Source of the DNA: Rurimicrobium sp040387755
GTDB lineage: Bacteria; Bacteroidota; Bacteroidia; Chitinophagales; Chitinophagaceae
DNA length: 64,000 bases
Direction: 5' to 3'
Assembly: GCA_040387755.1 (NCBI GenBank)
Contig: JAZKDB010000002.1
Location: forward strand, 1,364,001 to 1,428,000
Shown here: in pieces, positions 1 to 8,931 of the stretch
How positions within the stretch are numbered: the first letter of the stretch is position 1
How the letters are laid out: every line of letters begins with the position of its first letter
Made by a program: the position numbers and the translations under genes
Notes under the pieces: generated by a model
What the model was told of the DNA's origin: nothing
Database searches by the model: none
The model's input: the letters and a program-made list of their open reading frames with translations, nothing else

Positions 1-155
1 ACGACATCAAAAGTGACATAGGGACGCGCATGACCTAAATGAGACTCGCCCGAAACGGTAGGGCCACAAACATACAGACCCACATGACCTGGGGTTATGG
101 ATTCAAATTTTTCCTTTTGACGATTGAAAGAGTTGTAAATATGCAATTCAGACAT
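1..155 (-). CDS. cysS: Cysteinyl-tRNA synthetase, N-terminal fragment (cut by window edge)
   Basis: Translation of the minus strand from the ATG at 155 gives about 51 residues matching the start of class I cysteinyl-tRNA synthetase: a YNS...R.KE start, then PGHVGLYVCGPTV and HLGHARPYVTFDV. The last two hold the zinc-ligand Cys region and the HIGH-like ATP-binding motif (HLGH). The enzyme charges tRNA-Cys with cysteine in the cytoplasm. The gene runs off the left edge, so length and integrity cannot be judged. A TAnnTTTG box ends 4 nt before the ATG, so the transcript may be almost leaderless. Confidence 0.9.
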   Translation of the reverse strand, partial: MSELHIYNSFNRQKEKFESITPGHVGLYVCGPTVSGESHLGHARPYVTFDV

Positions 156-159
156 TGGG

Positions 160-167
160 CAAAGATA
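160..167 (-). promoter_or_regulatory. -7 box of the cysS promoter
   Basis: TATCTTTG on the minus strand is an exact match to the Bacteroidota -7 consensus TAnnTTTG. Only 4 nt separate it from the cysS ATG, so the transcription start should fall at or very near the start codon. Confidence 0.55.
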
Positions 168-212
168 GTAATATTGGAGGGTTCTGTAAATTGATTGTAA
201 AAGCTGCTTTAA

Positions 213-575
213 TTAGCCGTGATAGACCCTTGAACCCACAATCAGGCCATTTTCTATTTCCAGCACCTCGGCAATGAGCATATCTGCTTCGCCGCTTACT
301 TTGCGGATATATTCCATAATCACCCTTTCGTCATTAGCAGTAAAAGAAGTGGGAATATATTGAAGGGTGGGCAATCTGTCGAAAGAGTCCTGCCACCAGC
401 TGTGCAAAGCCTCTTTTCCCCTTACCCAACCCTCGGTTTCCGGCTGCCGGATTTTCAGTTTCGGACTAAAATGTTGAGCATCATCAGCATAAAGTGAAAG
501 CAATGCTTCCAAATCGTGGGCATTGAAGGCTGCAAACCATTGTTCGGCTATGTGGGTGTGGAGTTGTGCTTTCAT
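213..575 (-). CDS. SnoaL/NTF2-like protein
   Basis: The 120-residue protein has no signal peptide and fits the small NTF2-like/SnoaL fold. The start EQWFAAFNAHDLEALLSLYA is the helix pair typical of the family (W..A...HD...L..LY..DA). A conserved W..S motif and a C-terminal beta sheet ending in SRVYHG follow. Members range from isomerases and hydrolases to pure ligand binders, and no specific substrate can be read here. The ATG overlaps the stop of the upstream gene (TAATG), which suggests translational coupling. Host region, probably cytoplasmic. Confidence 0.7.
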   Translation of the reverse strand: MKAQLHTHIAEQWFAAFNAHDLEALLSLYADDAQHFSPKLKIRQPETEGWVRGKEALHSWWQDSFDRLPTLQYIPTSFTANDERVIMEYIRKVSGEADMLIAEVLEIENGLIVGSRVYHG

Positions 576-1219
576 TACTTTTTTGAAATTGTGAATTCTA
601 GTGGTAAAAGTTCGAGGATTCTTTTATCCGGACCCTTAGCGGTTATTCCATAAAATACCAGATGATCTCCATGGCCAATATCCTTTTTGAATTCCTGCCT
701 TAACTTTTTAGATAAAGTACTGCCTATAAGATCATTACGAAAGAAAACAGTATCGTCTCTTCTAATAATTGCTACACAATATTTTTGAATTCTGAATCCT
801 GCATCCCAGTCAAATCCTTTTACATAGGTGTAAATTTCGTTGCATCTCATTAAATCCTGAATGTACATCACCCCGCATGTTGATACGCAGAATTCAGCTG
901 CAACGTCTAGTTGTAAAAATTTTGCTCGAAAATCAATCATTGAAATAATGCTGCCCTTTTTCGTACTGATAATTATCCTAGAAAGCCCTTGTCTTTCAGG
1001 AGTATAAACATAACTACAATTACTATCATCCTTTATAATTACGCCATTGTTTGTTGTCACATCAAACTCAGAACATTTGTACCCTTCAACTAAAATTTCC
1101 AATGGATTTGGGTATCCAACATCTACAATATTCTTTTTCAAATTGGCCACCACAGCCTTTTGCGCCTTACATAGCTGCAGGCAGAAAAGGGAAAGCAAGC
1201 AGAAGAAAAGTGTTTTCAT
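575..1219 (-). CDS. Secreted GldM C-terminal-domain-like protein
   Basis: The 214-residue protein begins with a signal peptide (MKTLFFCLLSLFCLQLCKAQ). The mature part starts AVVANLKKNIVDVGYPNPLEI, which resembles the beta-sandwich domains at the C-terminus of GldM, the periplasmic shaft of the type IX secretion motor, where such stand-alone homologues are common. The second half resembles the last GldM domain (G.R....V......... I..GD...F..I...GPD...). There is no transmembrane GldM N-terminus, so this is not GldM itself. It lies 9 nt downstream of the M28 peptidase stop and overlaps the NTF2-like gene, suggesting a three-gene unit. Function unknown. Confidence 0.55.
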   Translation of the reverse strand: MKTLFFCLLSLFCLQLCKAQKAVVANLKKNIVDVGYPNPLEILVEGYKCSEFDVTTNNGVIIKDDSNCSYVYTPERQGLSRIIISTKKGSIISMIDFRAKFLQLDVAAEFCVSTCGVMYIQDLMRCNEIYTYVKGFDWDAGFRIQKYCVAIIRRDDTVFFRNDLIGSTLSKKLRQEFKKDIGHGDHLVFYGITAKGPDKRILELLPLEFTISKK

Positions 1220-1228
1220 AAAAGTTTA

Positions 1229-2602
1229 TTAATCCAACAACTCATGCTGATCTACTATATAAATGAGCATCGCCATTGCGGCAGCACCCAGCTTTAATTC
1301 GCGGTGGTTAACGGTTTCAAACACATCATTATCGGTATGGTGCACATCAAAATAACGCTGCGAATCGGGCAACAATTCACCGATGACCACATTCTGCTTT
1401 TTCAAAGGACCAACATCTGCTCCTCCGCCATCTTTGTCAAAATCATAGACACCGTAAGGCAGGAATAAAGGAATATACTTTTTGAATTGCTCTCTTTGCT
1501 TTTTGTTCATCGTCGTTTCGATACCGCGCGGAGAAAATCCACCTGCGTCACTTTCCAGCGCAAAAACATGCTTTTCTTTTTTGGCCAAAGCAGAATCAGC
1601 ATAAGCCAATCCACCTTTCAAACCATTCTCTTCGTTCATAAACATCACTGCACGGATACTATGTTTGGGGCGGATACCCGTTTGTTTGTAAGCACGCAAT
1701 ACTTCAATGGATTGAACACAGCCTGCACCATCATCATGGGCACCTTCACCGATATCCCAGGAATCCAGATGACCACTTACCACTATATAATCCTTAGGTC
1801 TGGAACTGCCGGTAATTTCGCCAATGACATTAAAAGACATTGCCGTGCCCTGCATGCTGCAGTCACTTTTTAAAGCGGCTTCTGCATTGCCTTTCATACA
1901 TGCTTTTTCCAGTCTGTCTGCCGTTTTATTGCCCACAGCCACTGCCGGAAAACGAGCCGAACCTTCTTCGTATTTGGTGCTGCCGGTATGCGGATAATCG
2001 TCTTCGCCGCTGGAAATAGATCGGATGATGATAGCGGCTACATTTTTCTTTCCGGCTATCATTGGCGACTGCCAGCGGTATTTTACGGCATCTCCATAGC
2101 CGGGGAAAGTCTGGGCAAAATCCTGACGGAAATGATAATTAAAGAAGATAATTTTCCCTTCCACCTCTGCTTTACTCAGCTTTTCAAATTCGTCAAAAGA
2201 ACGAACCATCACAATGGGTGCTTTGAGCAAACGACCACCAGTTCCTTCGCTATTACCCAAAGATGTCATAGGCACATCAACAAAATCACCATCCTTTGAA
2301 AACTTAAGGGCTAGATGTTCATCACCGCGACGCCAAACCGGAACCTGAACTGGATGCAACCAGACTTTATCGCATCCGGCATCTCTTAATGTTTGCTCGG
2401 CCCATTCTACAGCCTTACTGGCCTGGGCAGTACCACTGAGCCGATGACCTATTGTTTTGCAGAGCACGCGTAAGTCATCGTAGCATTTGCCTTGTGTAAG
2501 AATCTGTTCGGCAATTTTCTTAAATGCTGCACTATCAGATTGTTGTGCATTGGCAAAAGCCGTTAATAACAGAGCTACAGAGAGGAGTTTCAGTCTTTTC
2601 AT
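1229..2602 (-). CDS. Secreted M28-family zinc peptidase
   Basis: 457 residues with a signal peptide (MKRLKLLSVALLLTAFANAQ). The M28 di-zinc motifs are visible: HLDSWDIGEGAHDDGAG (metal-binding His and bridging Asp), then FMNEENGLKGG (catalytic and metal-binding Glu pair), ESDAGG, and a late HHTDND histidine. A protease-associated (PA)-like insert precedes the catalytic domain. Length and layout match bacterial carboxypeptidase-Q-like aminopeptidases, which release amino acids or split dipeptides in the periplasm or outside the cell. It is the first gene of the minus-strand unit with the GldM-like and NTF2-like genes. Substrate preference is not predictable. Confidence 0.88.
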   Translation of the reverse strand: MKRLKLLSVALLLTAFANAQQSDSAAFKKIAEQILTQGKCYDDLRVLCKTIGHRLSGTAQASKAVEWAEQTLRDAGCDKVWLHPVQVPVWRRGDEHLALKFSKDGDFVDVPMTSLGNSEGTGGRLLKAPIVMVRSFDEFEKLSKAEVEGKIIFFNYHFRQDFAQTFPGYGDAVKYRWQSPMIAGKKNVAAIIIRSISSGEDDYPHTGSTKYEEGSARFPAVAVGNKTADRLEKACMKGNAEAALKSDCSMQGTAMSFNVIGEITGSSRPKDYIVVSGHLDSWDIGEGAHDDGAGCVQSIEVLRAYKQTGIRPKHSIRAVMFMNEENGLKGGLAYADSALAKKEKHVFALESDAGGFSPRGIETTMNKKQREQFKKYIPLFLPYGVYDFDKDGGGADVGPLKKQNVVIGELLPDSQRYFDVHHTDNDVFETVNHRELKLGAAAMAMLIYIVDQHELLD

Positions 2603-2639
2603 TGGCTAAAAATAATACTTGATGATTAATAATGAAGAA

Positions 2640-2825
2640 TAAAAAATTGAGGTTTGCTATTTTTTCGATGCAAGAAATGATGGACAACGATAAGCTGCGT
2701 GAGGGATGGCAGCGAATATCCCCTGCATTTTTTTGCAGGGATAACAGCGTACAGCCCGACCCCGCACTTCGGCAAACTCAGGGAGACAAGAACAGCTAAT
2801 GGCGGGGGCACGCCCAAAATTTTGA
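2640..2825. repeat. Intergenic GC-rich structured element, possibly a dispersed repeat
   Basis: The 348-bp gap between the divergent M28 and VCBS genes contains a GC-rich stretch unlike its AT-rich surroundings. It holds a perfect 7-bp hairpin (CCCTGCA at 2721-2727, TGCAGGG at 2734-2740) and the near-palindrome GGGCACGCCC at 2805-2814. On the minus strand the order is GGGCGTGCCCC, then GCGGGGTCGGGCTGTACGCT, then the hairpin. I recall similar strings in intergenic regions of other Bacteroidota, which suggests a dispersed REP-like repeat, but this window holds only one copy. The 67-codon reading frame through it looks accidental. Confidence 0.4.
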
Positions 2826-2900
2826 CCAATGGAAACAGATAATTAATAAATGATTGGAAAAATAATTGGCTAAAAATTATAAATTACAGCCTTCTGAGAG

Positions 2901-2908
2901 TACATTTG
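2901..2908 (+). promoter_or_regulatory. -7 box for the VCBS-repeat gene
   Basis: TACATTTG matches TAnnTTTG exactly and lies 42 nt before the ATG at 2951. No convincing TTG is seen 19-21 nt upstream. Confidence 0.45.
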
Positions 2909-2950
2909 ACGATAGCATAAAAAAAAATCCATTCAAAAATTTTCTTCGGA

Positions 2951-4291
2951 ATGAAAAAAATAATTACGCTCACGGCTCTTTTAGTTTCGGGCTTTTCGGC
3001 AGTTTCCATTGCACAAACCTATCAGGTAAAGAGTAACCGTTGCTTTGCAGACGTTAATGGTGATGGCAAAGATGATTATATCATTTTAACAGGGAAAGCC
3101 TCTCGCCCAACTGTGAATGTTCGCTATTCTAATAGCTTGACCTTCAATAATATACCTGATATCGTGAGTAGCCCAACTCCATACGATGAGTTGGTTGGCC
3201 CAAGTTATTTTGCCGATGTCAATGGTGATGGACGTGCAGATTATGTTACTTTTCAAGGTTACAAACAGACACCCAGAATTGTTGCTTATCTTTCTACAGA
3301 CGAAGGTTTTTCGAACAATAAAGTAATGACCAGTGCTCCTTTTGACAAAGGATATGACGATTTCCCTCGTGGTTTTGCGGACATCAACGGTGATGGACGC
3401 TGGGATTATATAACATTCAGAGGAGACATTGAGCGACCATATATCGTAGCGTATCTATCTACCGGAAAAGATTTTAACAAAAAATCTTATAAGAGTGCGG
3501 CATTGTTGGAGCCTTCCAGAGAGGGAATCACGAAAGCTTTTGCGGACATCAATGCTGACGGAATGGCCGATTATATGGATTCTTATGGTAATGGCGAAAA
3601 CATCAATACCTATCTGGCCAACAAAATTGAGTTGAATTTTCAGTTCATTTATCCTTATAAAAATGCATTGAGCAAACCTATCAAAAGAGGTTTTGATGAT
3701 ATGCCACGTGGATATTATGATATTGATGGCGACCATCGTGCAGATTATGTTGTTTTCAGGGGTAATGAGGATAAGCCTAATATTTATATCCATTCTTCAT
3801 TGGGTCAGTCATTTGAAGATGAGCCAATTATTGCACGTCGTGTAGAACGTGGCTTGCCGGATATGCCCAATGGATTTGCTGATGTAAATGGTGATAAAAA
3901 ATGGGATTATATTGCGTTCAGGGGTACGAATGCCAATCCTCGTCCGGTAGTATACTTCAGTACAGGGCATGATTTTCTGGAGCCTTGCGACCCAATGACC
4001 ATTACACTTAATAATGATGCTGCCTATAATGCTTATTTCCTGGTTCGTTATGAACTGGAAGGGGTAGAAAAAGTATACCATTCACCAGTAGTGATTACCG
4101 GCAAGAGTTTTGAATATGAAATTCCGGAAGATGCTTACAATGTAGAGGTGACAGGATTTTGTAATGATTGCTATGACAAGCGTCGCGTATTTACAGACTT
4201 GATTAACAGAGCAGATAATCCGCATAGAATTTGTTACCGCGTATATGGTACACAGTTTAAAAAATACTGGGACTATAACGGTTGCAAGTAA
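2951..4291 (+). CDS. Secreted VCBS/FG-GAP repeat protein
   Basis: 446 residues with a signal peptide (MKKIITLTALLVSGFSAVSIAQ). Six or seven repeats follow, each with an FADVNGDGxxDYI-type core, for example near residues 31-43, 87-99, 142-154 and 199-211. The DxNGDGxxDY loop is the calcium-binding signature of FG-GAP/VCBS blades, which pack as a beta-propeller. The last 110 residues are non-repetitive and Cys-containing. Such proteins are typically exported and bind carbohydrate or protein at the surface; none of the visible motifs is enzymatic. The gene stands alone, with its own promoter box and a strong terminator. Confidence 0.82.
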   Translation: MKKIITLTALLVSGFSAVSIAQTYQVKSNRCFADVNGDGKDDYIILTGKASRPTVNVRYSNSLTFNNIPDIVSSPTPYDELVGPSYFADVNGDGRADYVTFQGYKQTPRIVAYLSTDEGFSNNKVMTSAPFDKGYDDFPRGFADINGDGRWDYITFRGDIERPYIVAYLSTGKDFNKKSYKSAALLEPSREGITKAFADINADGMADYMDSYGNGENINTYLANKIELNFQFIYPYKNALSKPIKRGFDDMPRGYYDIDGDHRADYVVFRGNEDKPNIYIHSSLGQSFEDEPIIARRVERGLPDMPNGFADVNGDKKWDYIAFRGTNANPRPVVYFSTGHDFLEPCDPMTITLNNDAAYNAYFLVRYELEGVEKVYHSPVVITGKSFEYEIPEDAYNVEVTGFCNDCYDKRRVFTDLINRADNPHRICYRVYGTQFKKYWDYNGCK

Positions 4292-4311
4292 AAACGATAA
4301 ATTCATTAATT

Positions 4312-4352
4312 AGAAAAGGAAGTACTCAGTTTTTTTGAGTACTTCCTTTTTA
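4312..4352 (+). terminator. Rho-independent terminator after the VCBS gene
   Basis: AAAAGGAAGTACTCA and TGAGTACTTCCTTTT form a long stem around a T-rich loop, with T residues following. It lies 20 nt after the stop. Confidence 0.85.
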
Positions 4353-4416
4353 GCTTTTACAGACATTGTGCATTTGAGTTTAAACGACCAACTTCAAAAA
4401 AACTGTTTATCATAAA

Positions 4417-5922
4417 ATGAAAAATCAGGAAGTGCAATTGAATCTATCCATTCCTAAAAGTATAAAAGAGCACTATCAAATCATTCTGATTACTGCAATT
4501 GGTTTTGTCCTACGCCTTTATATGGCAAGAATGGACCCTATGCTTCATGACTGGGATGAAAAATACCATGCCTTAGTGGCTAAAAACATGATGGTACATC
4601 CTTTTAAGCCAATGCTGTATGTGCATCAGTATTTCTCTACCGACCCATACAATTGGACAAACAACCATATCTGGCTGCACAAACAACCACTCTTTATGTG
4701 GCAAATGGCCTTGTCCATGAAACTTTTCGGCGTATCGGAACTTGCTATTCGCTTACCAAGTGTAGTAATGGGTACCTTGATGATAGTGTTGGTGTATCGT
4801 ATATGCTTTTTAACAACTGGTAATAAATTAAGCTCGGTAATATCAGGTTTATTATTGTGCTGCTCCAATTATTATCTCAACCTCATATCCGGAAGACAAG
4901 GGATGGACCATAACGATATAGCATTTGGTTTCTACATTCTGGCTTCTATTTGGGCCTATGCAGAGTATATTCATCAGGCTTCATTGAAATGGATTATTTT
5001 AATCGGAGTATTTGCCGGATGTGCAGTACTTAATAAATGGTTGACCGGGTTGCTTGTATTTGCACCGTGGGGTATTCAATCTCTGCTTGATTTAATACAA
5101 ACGAAAAAGGCAAAAGTCATTCTACCCCTTATTATTGGCCTGCTGATATGTATTATTGTATTTGCACCATGGCAATTTTATATTCTCAATTGCTTCCCAG
5201 ATTTAGCAAAACATGAATATGCCTTTAACGCAGAACATATTTGGAAAGTTGTGGAAAAACACGAGGGAGATCAGTGGTATTATGTGAATAATTTTCCGCT
5301 TTATTTTGGCAAAAATGTACATTTTCTGATTCCTCTCGGACTGGCAATTGTTTTTTTCAAAAAATCAATTGATAAAAAGTACAAATTGCTCTTGATTCTA
5401 CCAACAGTTATAGTTTTTTGCTTTTTCAACTTCATTGTTCAATCAAAAATTTCCGGCTTCTTCTTTATTGTGGCTCCAATGTGCATCATTTGCATTGGTA
5501 TTGCCTTACAAACCATTATTGATTGGTTTAAACATTTCAGGTTATGGGCGGCTTTTATATTGATAAGCATATCAGTACATTGGAGTCTTAGCATCTGGAG
5601 AATAAACATGTATACCAGAGATACACGCACACTTCATGTAAAAATCCACAACACAAAAATTTATAAGCGTTTAGACAAATTGATTCCTGAAAATATTCAG
5701 GTAGTTATCAATGCAAACCCGGTTGAACATGTAGATATTATGTTCTACAGCAATCGGCTAGAGGCTTATCATTCAGATATTTCCGAAGCTGAGTTTAAAT
5801 CCGTTACAAAAAACAACATACCTATTGCTGCATTTGAATCAAGGGAGGGGCACCGCATGCCGGAGTACATCGCAAATTATAAGTATCTCTACATTATCAA
5901 AGCCCCTATAATTAATTACTAA
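4417..5922 (+). CDS. GT39/ArnT-type membrane glycosyltransferase
   Basis: 501 residues with about 11 hydrophobic segments. After a short cytoplasmic lead comes TM1 and then MLHDWDEKYHALVAKNM, the acidic D..DE..Y loop of the PMT/ArnT superfamily that holds the catalytic Asp. A HKQPLFMWQMA motif near residue 87 is also typical (K.P...W). These enzymes transfer a sugar from an undecaprenyl- or dolichyl-phosphate carrier to a lipid or protein on the periplasmic side. Donor and acceptor cannot be read. The stop codon directly abuts the stop of the convergent prfB gene. Confidence 0.8.
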   Translation: MKNQEVQLNLSIPKSIKEHYQIILITAIGFVLRLYMARMDPMLHDWDEKYHALVAKNMMVHPFKPMLYVHQYFSTDPYNWTNNHIWLHKQPLFMWQMALSMKLFGVSELAIRLPSVVMGTLMIVLVYRICFLTTGNKLSSVISGLLLCCSNYYLNLISGRQGMDHNDIAFGFYILASIWAYAEYIHQASLKWIILIGVFAGCAVLNKWLTGLLVFAPWGIQSLLDLIQTKKAKVILPLIIGLLICIIVFAPWQFYILNCFPDLAKHEYAFNAEHIWKVVEKHEGDQWYYVNNFPLYFGKNVHFLIPLGLAIVFFKKSIDKKYKLLLILPTVIVFCFFNFIVQSKISGFFFIVAPMCIICIGIALQTIIDWFKHFRLWAAFILISISVHWSLSIWRINMYTRDTRTLHVKIHNTKIYKRLDKLIPENIQVVINANPVEHVDIMFYSNRLEAYHSDISEAEFKSVTKNNIPIAAFESREGHRMPEYIANYKYLYIIKAPIINY

Positions 5923-7014
5923 TTACTCCACTTCATCCTTCAGGCTCATTAAATAGGCTTTGATAAAATCGTCTATTTCACCATCCATTACAGGCCCTAC
6001 ATTGCCTACTTCATAATCGGTACGATGGTCCTTAATCATTTTATAAGGATGGAAAACATAAGAGCGGATTTGAGAACCCCATTCAATTTTCTTCTTGCTG
6101 GAATTGGTAGCATTTTTCATAGCTTCCCTTCTGCGCAATTCCTCTTCGTACAAACGGCTTTTTAGCATCTTCAACGCCTTTTCCCTATTCTCTCCCTGTG
6201 TTCGTGATTGTTGGCATTCTACTATAATACCGCTGGGTATATGTTTTAACCTTACTGCTGTTTCTACTTTGTTTACATTCTGTCCACCCTTGCCACCCGA
6301 ACGGAAAAATTCCCATTCCAAATCTGCTGGACTCACTTCAATTTCTATACTATCATCTACCAAAGGATAAACAAATACTGAAGCAAAAGAAGTATGTCTG
6401 CGTGCATTGGAATCGAATGGAGAAATACGCACCAGACGATGAACTCCACTTTCGGCCTTCAATAGCCCGTAAGAAAACTCTCCCTCAAACTCAATAGTCG
6501 CCTGCTTAATTCCCGCACCATCTCCATATTGCACATCAATTTCAGAAACTTTCCAGCCTTGCTTCTCACCATACATCCTGTACATTCTCAACAACATTTC
6601 GGCCCAATCCTGGCTTTCAGTACCACCAGCACCGGAGTTCACCACCAACACTGCATGAAGTTCGTCTTCGGGCTCGTTAAGTGTAGATTTGAATTCAAGC
6701 TCATCCAGTGTTTTAATCGCCAGTTGGTGAGCGGCAATTACCTCTTCCTCGCTGGCTTCACCTTCTTTCCAAAAATCAAACAATATGGCGAAATCCTCGA
6801 CAGTATTATTGGCAGACTCGTACAAATCAAGCCAGTATTTATTGATTTTTATTTCTTTGAGAATACCTGTTGCACGTGCATTATCGTTCCAAAAACCCTC
6901 TGAAAGGGACAATTGGCGATCATTTTCTATTTTTTGTTGCCTATCGGCAACGCGTAAAAATCTATACAAATGCTGCACTCTTTCGCGCATTTCTTTCAGT
7001 TGCTCCTGAGTCAT
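5923..7014 (-). CDS. prfB: Peptide chain release factor 2
   Basis: 363 residues, the usual RF2 length. The anticodon-like tripeptide SPF is at residues 198-200 (reads UGA/UAA) and the GGQ peptidyl-hydrolysis motif at 243-245 within SGGKGGQNVNKVETAV. RF2 releases finished proteins from the ribosome. The reading frame is continuous from the ATG. The region matching the E. coli autoregulatory frameshift (around residues 18-24, HLYRFLRVAD) has no in-frame TGA, so programmed frameshift control is absent here. It lies 56 nt downstream of the transglutaminase-like gene, probably in the same transcription unit as nadK. Confidence 0.96.
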   Translation of the reverse strand: MTQEQLKEMRERVQHLYRFLRVADRQQKIENDRQLSLSEGFWNDNARATGILKEIKINKYWLDLYESANNTVEDFAILFDFWKEGEASEEEVIAAHQLAIKTLDELEFKSTLNEPEDELHAVLVVNSGAGGTESQDWAEMLLRMYRMYGEKQGWKVSEIDVQYGDGAGIKQATIEFEGEFSYGLLKAESGVHRLVRISPFDSNARRHTSFASVFVYPLVDDSIEIEVSPADLEWEFFRSGGKGGQNVNKVETAVRLKHIPSGIIVECQQSRTQGENREKALKMLKSRLYEEELRRREAMKNATNSSKKKIEWGSQIRSYVFHPYKMIKDHRTDYEVGNVGPVMDGEIDDFIKAYLMSLKDEVE

Positions 7015-7070
7015 ATTGGTGGCGAAGTTACTGGCTAAAAGGTATTGAATAAAGCGGAAATCCGGATAAA

Positions 7071-8042
7071 TTATCGATTTGGCTTTTTATTGTTTCGGCG
7101 CATTTCAGTTTTAAAAATAAATGCCAACGAATTATTACAATAAATTGATGCCGAATGCTTACCCTCCTTGCCATTAGGGACTGTAATATAGAATCCAAAT
7201 TCATCAAAATCGTATGCAATAGGAGTCCTTTTAGTATCATCAAAAGAGATTTGCATCGAAATAATATTGAGCTTGCCTGCAAGATTGAATTTAATCTGAG
7301 TGCTATCTTCAGCTGCTCCACGCAAAACACCTTTCACAGCTTTTGAAGGGATCAAACCGGCAACAATGGCTCCTGGCAGCACTAATGGAGATTGTGAAAA
7401 TTCTGTTTTCGTAATTGGTGTTTCCAACAATTGCATCGCATGATCATCCGGAAAATGAGACGCTGCAAATAACTTTCGGTTACATAACCACCAGGCATCT
7501 GTAAATTCGTGAATAAAATCTTTTCCACTAAAGTATCCAACACCAAGACTGACATCTATCAAAAAACTGGTGTTATTGATGCTAACTACATTCCAAAAAT
7601 GAATTTCATCTTTATCAAAATGCCCAATATCATTAATCCGATAGCGTAATACACCCTTTACCACGTTACAGTCTATTTTCTTCAGATCGCACATTGCCTT
7701 AAACATTCTGGCATAACCTTCACTGGACGCTCTGCGTTCCATCAAAGCCGAAGAAGTATTGTCCTGCAATTTGCCGGGATGTCTTTTGCGCTTTAAGTCA
7801 AAATCAACAAAATGGGTCTGCCAATAATAAAATGCACGAGTGATTTGCAATTCTGTCTTGCAATCTTTCGAAATGGAATCTACGATATACTGAAGACTAT
7901 ACCCTTTCATGGAACCGGCCTTTTGAACCAAACCGTCAATGAAAAAATAATCTTCCTTTCTGATTTTCTGAGCTATACAATTACCTGAATAGTTAAAGCA
8001 TAAAAAGCCCAACAACAGTAGATTTCGATAATAAGACAGCAT
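7071..8042 (-). CDS. Transglutaminase-like periplasmic protein with the catalytic Cys replaced
   Basis: 323 residues with a signal peptide or N-terminal anchor (residues 1-25, ending NCIAQ). The middle matches the transglutaminase/kyphoscoliosis fold: a Y.W......D segment, RRASSEGYARMFKAMC at the position of the usual G-V-C-E-G-Y-A motif, HFWNVV (His) and DVSLG (Asp), then HFPDDHAMQLLETPIT, typical of this subgroup. The nucleophile position is Ser instead of Cys, so it is likely a pseudoenzyme or a divergent activity. The gene starts 2 nt after the nadK stop and precedes prfB. Role unknown. Confidence 0.65.
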   Translation of the reverse strand: MLSYYRNLLLLGFLCFNYSGNCIAQKIRKEDYFFIDGLVQKAGSMKGYSLQYIVDSISKDCKTELQITRAFYYWQTHFVDFDLKRKRHPGKLQDNTSSALMERRASSEGYARMFKAMCDLKKIDCNVVKGVLRYRINDIGHFDKDEIHFWNVVSINNTSFLIDVSLGVGYFSGKDFIHEFTDAWWLCNRKLFAASHFPDDHAMQLLETPITKTEFSQSPLVLPGAIVAGLIPSKAVKGVLRGAAEDSTQIKFNLAGKLNIISMQISFDDTKRTPIAYDFDEFGFYITVPNGKEGKHSASIYCNNSLAFIFKTEMRRNNKKPNR

Positions 8043-8044
8043 GT

Positions 8045-8926
8045 TTAATTGCGTTTATCAATACCCCAATATAACTTTTGCCGGATTGTTTTCAGGAAAT
8101 TATGTTCGTGCGGGCGTACAAGAGAAATGCTAAAATTCTCTTTTCTAATGGCCAATTGTGTTTCACTGGTAATGGCTTCGGAGCGGGAATCAAGCGTACA
8201 TAAAAAAGTATCCGACCGGCCTTCTACCTCGAAGGTAATCACTACATCATCGGGCACTACGATACTGCGGAGATTGAGATTATGCGGCGCAACGGGGGTA
8301 ATGATAAAATTGGATGCCTGAGGAAACACCACAGGCCCTCCACAACTCAATGAATAACCGGTAGAACCTGTAGGAGTGGCTACAATTAGACCATCTGCCC
8401 AATAGGTATTTAAGAATTCTCCATTTAGGTAGGTATGAATCTTAATCATCGAAGAAGAATCTTTCCGGTGAATGGTGAACTCATTCAAACCAAAAGGTGC
8501 ATCACCAAAGAGAGAAATATTGGCATCCAGATGCAACAAACTTCTTTTCTCTATTGTGTAAGAACCTTTTACCAGAGAACTCAGAGCTCCTTCCACTTCT
8601 TCTTCTGAAATAGCCGCCAGAAAACCTAAGCGACCAAGATTGATGCCAATAATAGGAATATTACTATTGCCCACAAAAGTAACCGTATCCAGCATTGTGC
8701 CATCACCCCCAAAACTCATCAACATATCCGTTTGTAAGGGCAAATCTTTACGACCTGTAAAAAGAATCTGAGGTGGCTTTTGCAGGGTCAAATAGGGTTT
8801 AATGCGCAAATAGAAATCTTCAAAAAAAATCAATTGCAATTCATAGCCTTCCAACTTATGGATAATGCGCTGAAGCATAGGTATATCCTCAGGCTCAAAT
8901 GTTCTATTGTAAAGGGCTACAAGCAT
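8045..8926 (-). CDS. nadK: NAD kinase
   Basis: 293 residues, the normal length. The GGDGTML motif at 73-79 holds the catalytic Asp. GRLGFLAA, LNEFTIHR, and the TPTGSTGYSLSCGGPVV block that binds NAD and Mg-ATP are also present. The enzyme phosphorylates NAD to NADP in the cytoplasm. It starts 5 nt after the BamA-like gene and is followed within 2 nt by the transglutaminase-like gene, so co-transcription is very likely. Confidence 0.95.
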   Translation of the reverse strand: MLVALYNRTFEPEDIPMLQRIIHKLEGYELQLIFFEDFYLRIKPYLTLQKPPQILFTGRKDLPLQTDMLMSFGGDGTMLDTVTFVGNSNIPIIGINLGRLGFLAAISEEEVEGALSSLVKGSYTIEKRSLLHLDANISLFGDAPFGLNEFTIHRKDSSSMIKIHTYLNGEFLNTYWADGLIVATPTGSTGYSLSCGGPVVFPQASNFIITPVAPHNLNLRSIVVPDDVVITFEVEGRSDTFLCTLDSRSEAITSETQLAIRKENFSISLVRPHEHNFLKTIRQKLYWGIDKRN

Positions 8927-8931
8927 AAATA

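Noticed and set aside
2626..2829. 67-codon minus-strand frame
   Set aside because: It runs through the GC-rich structured element, has no start signal and resembles no protein; likely accidental.
6900..7014. Programmed frameshift in prfB
   Set aside because: The usual in-frame TGA site is absent; the frame is continuous from the ATG.
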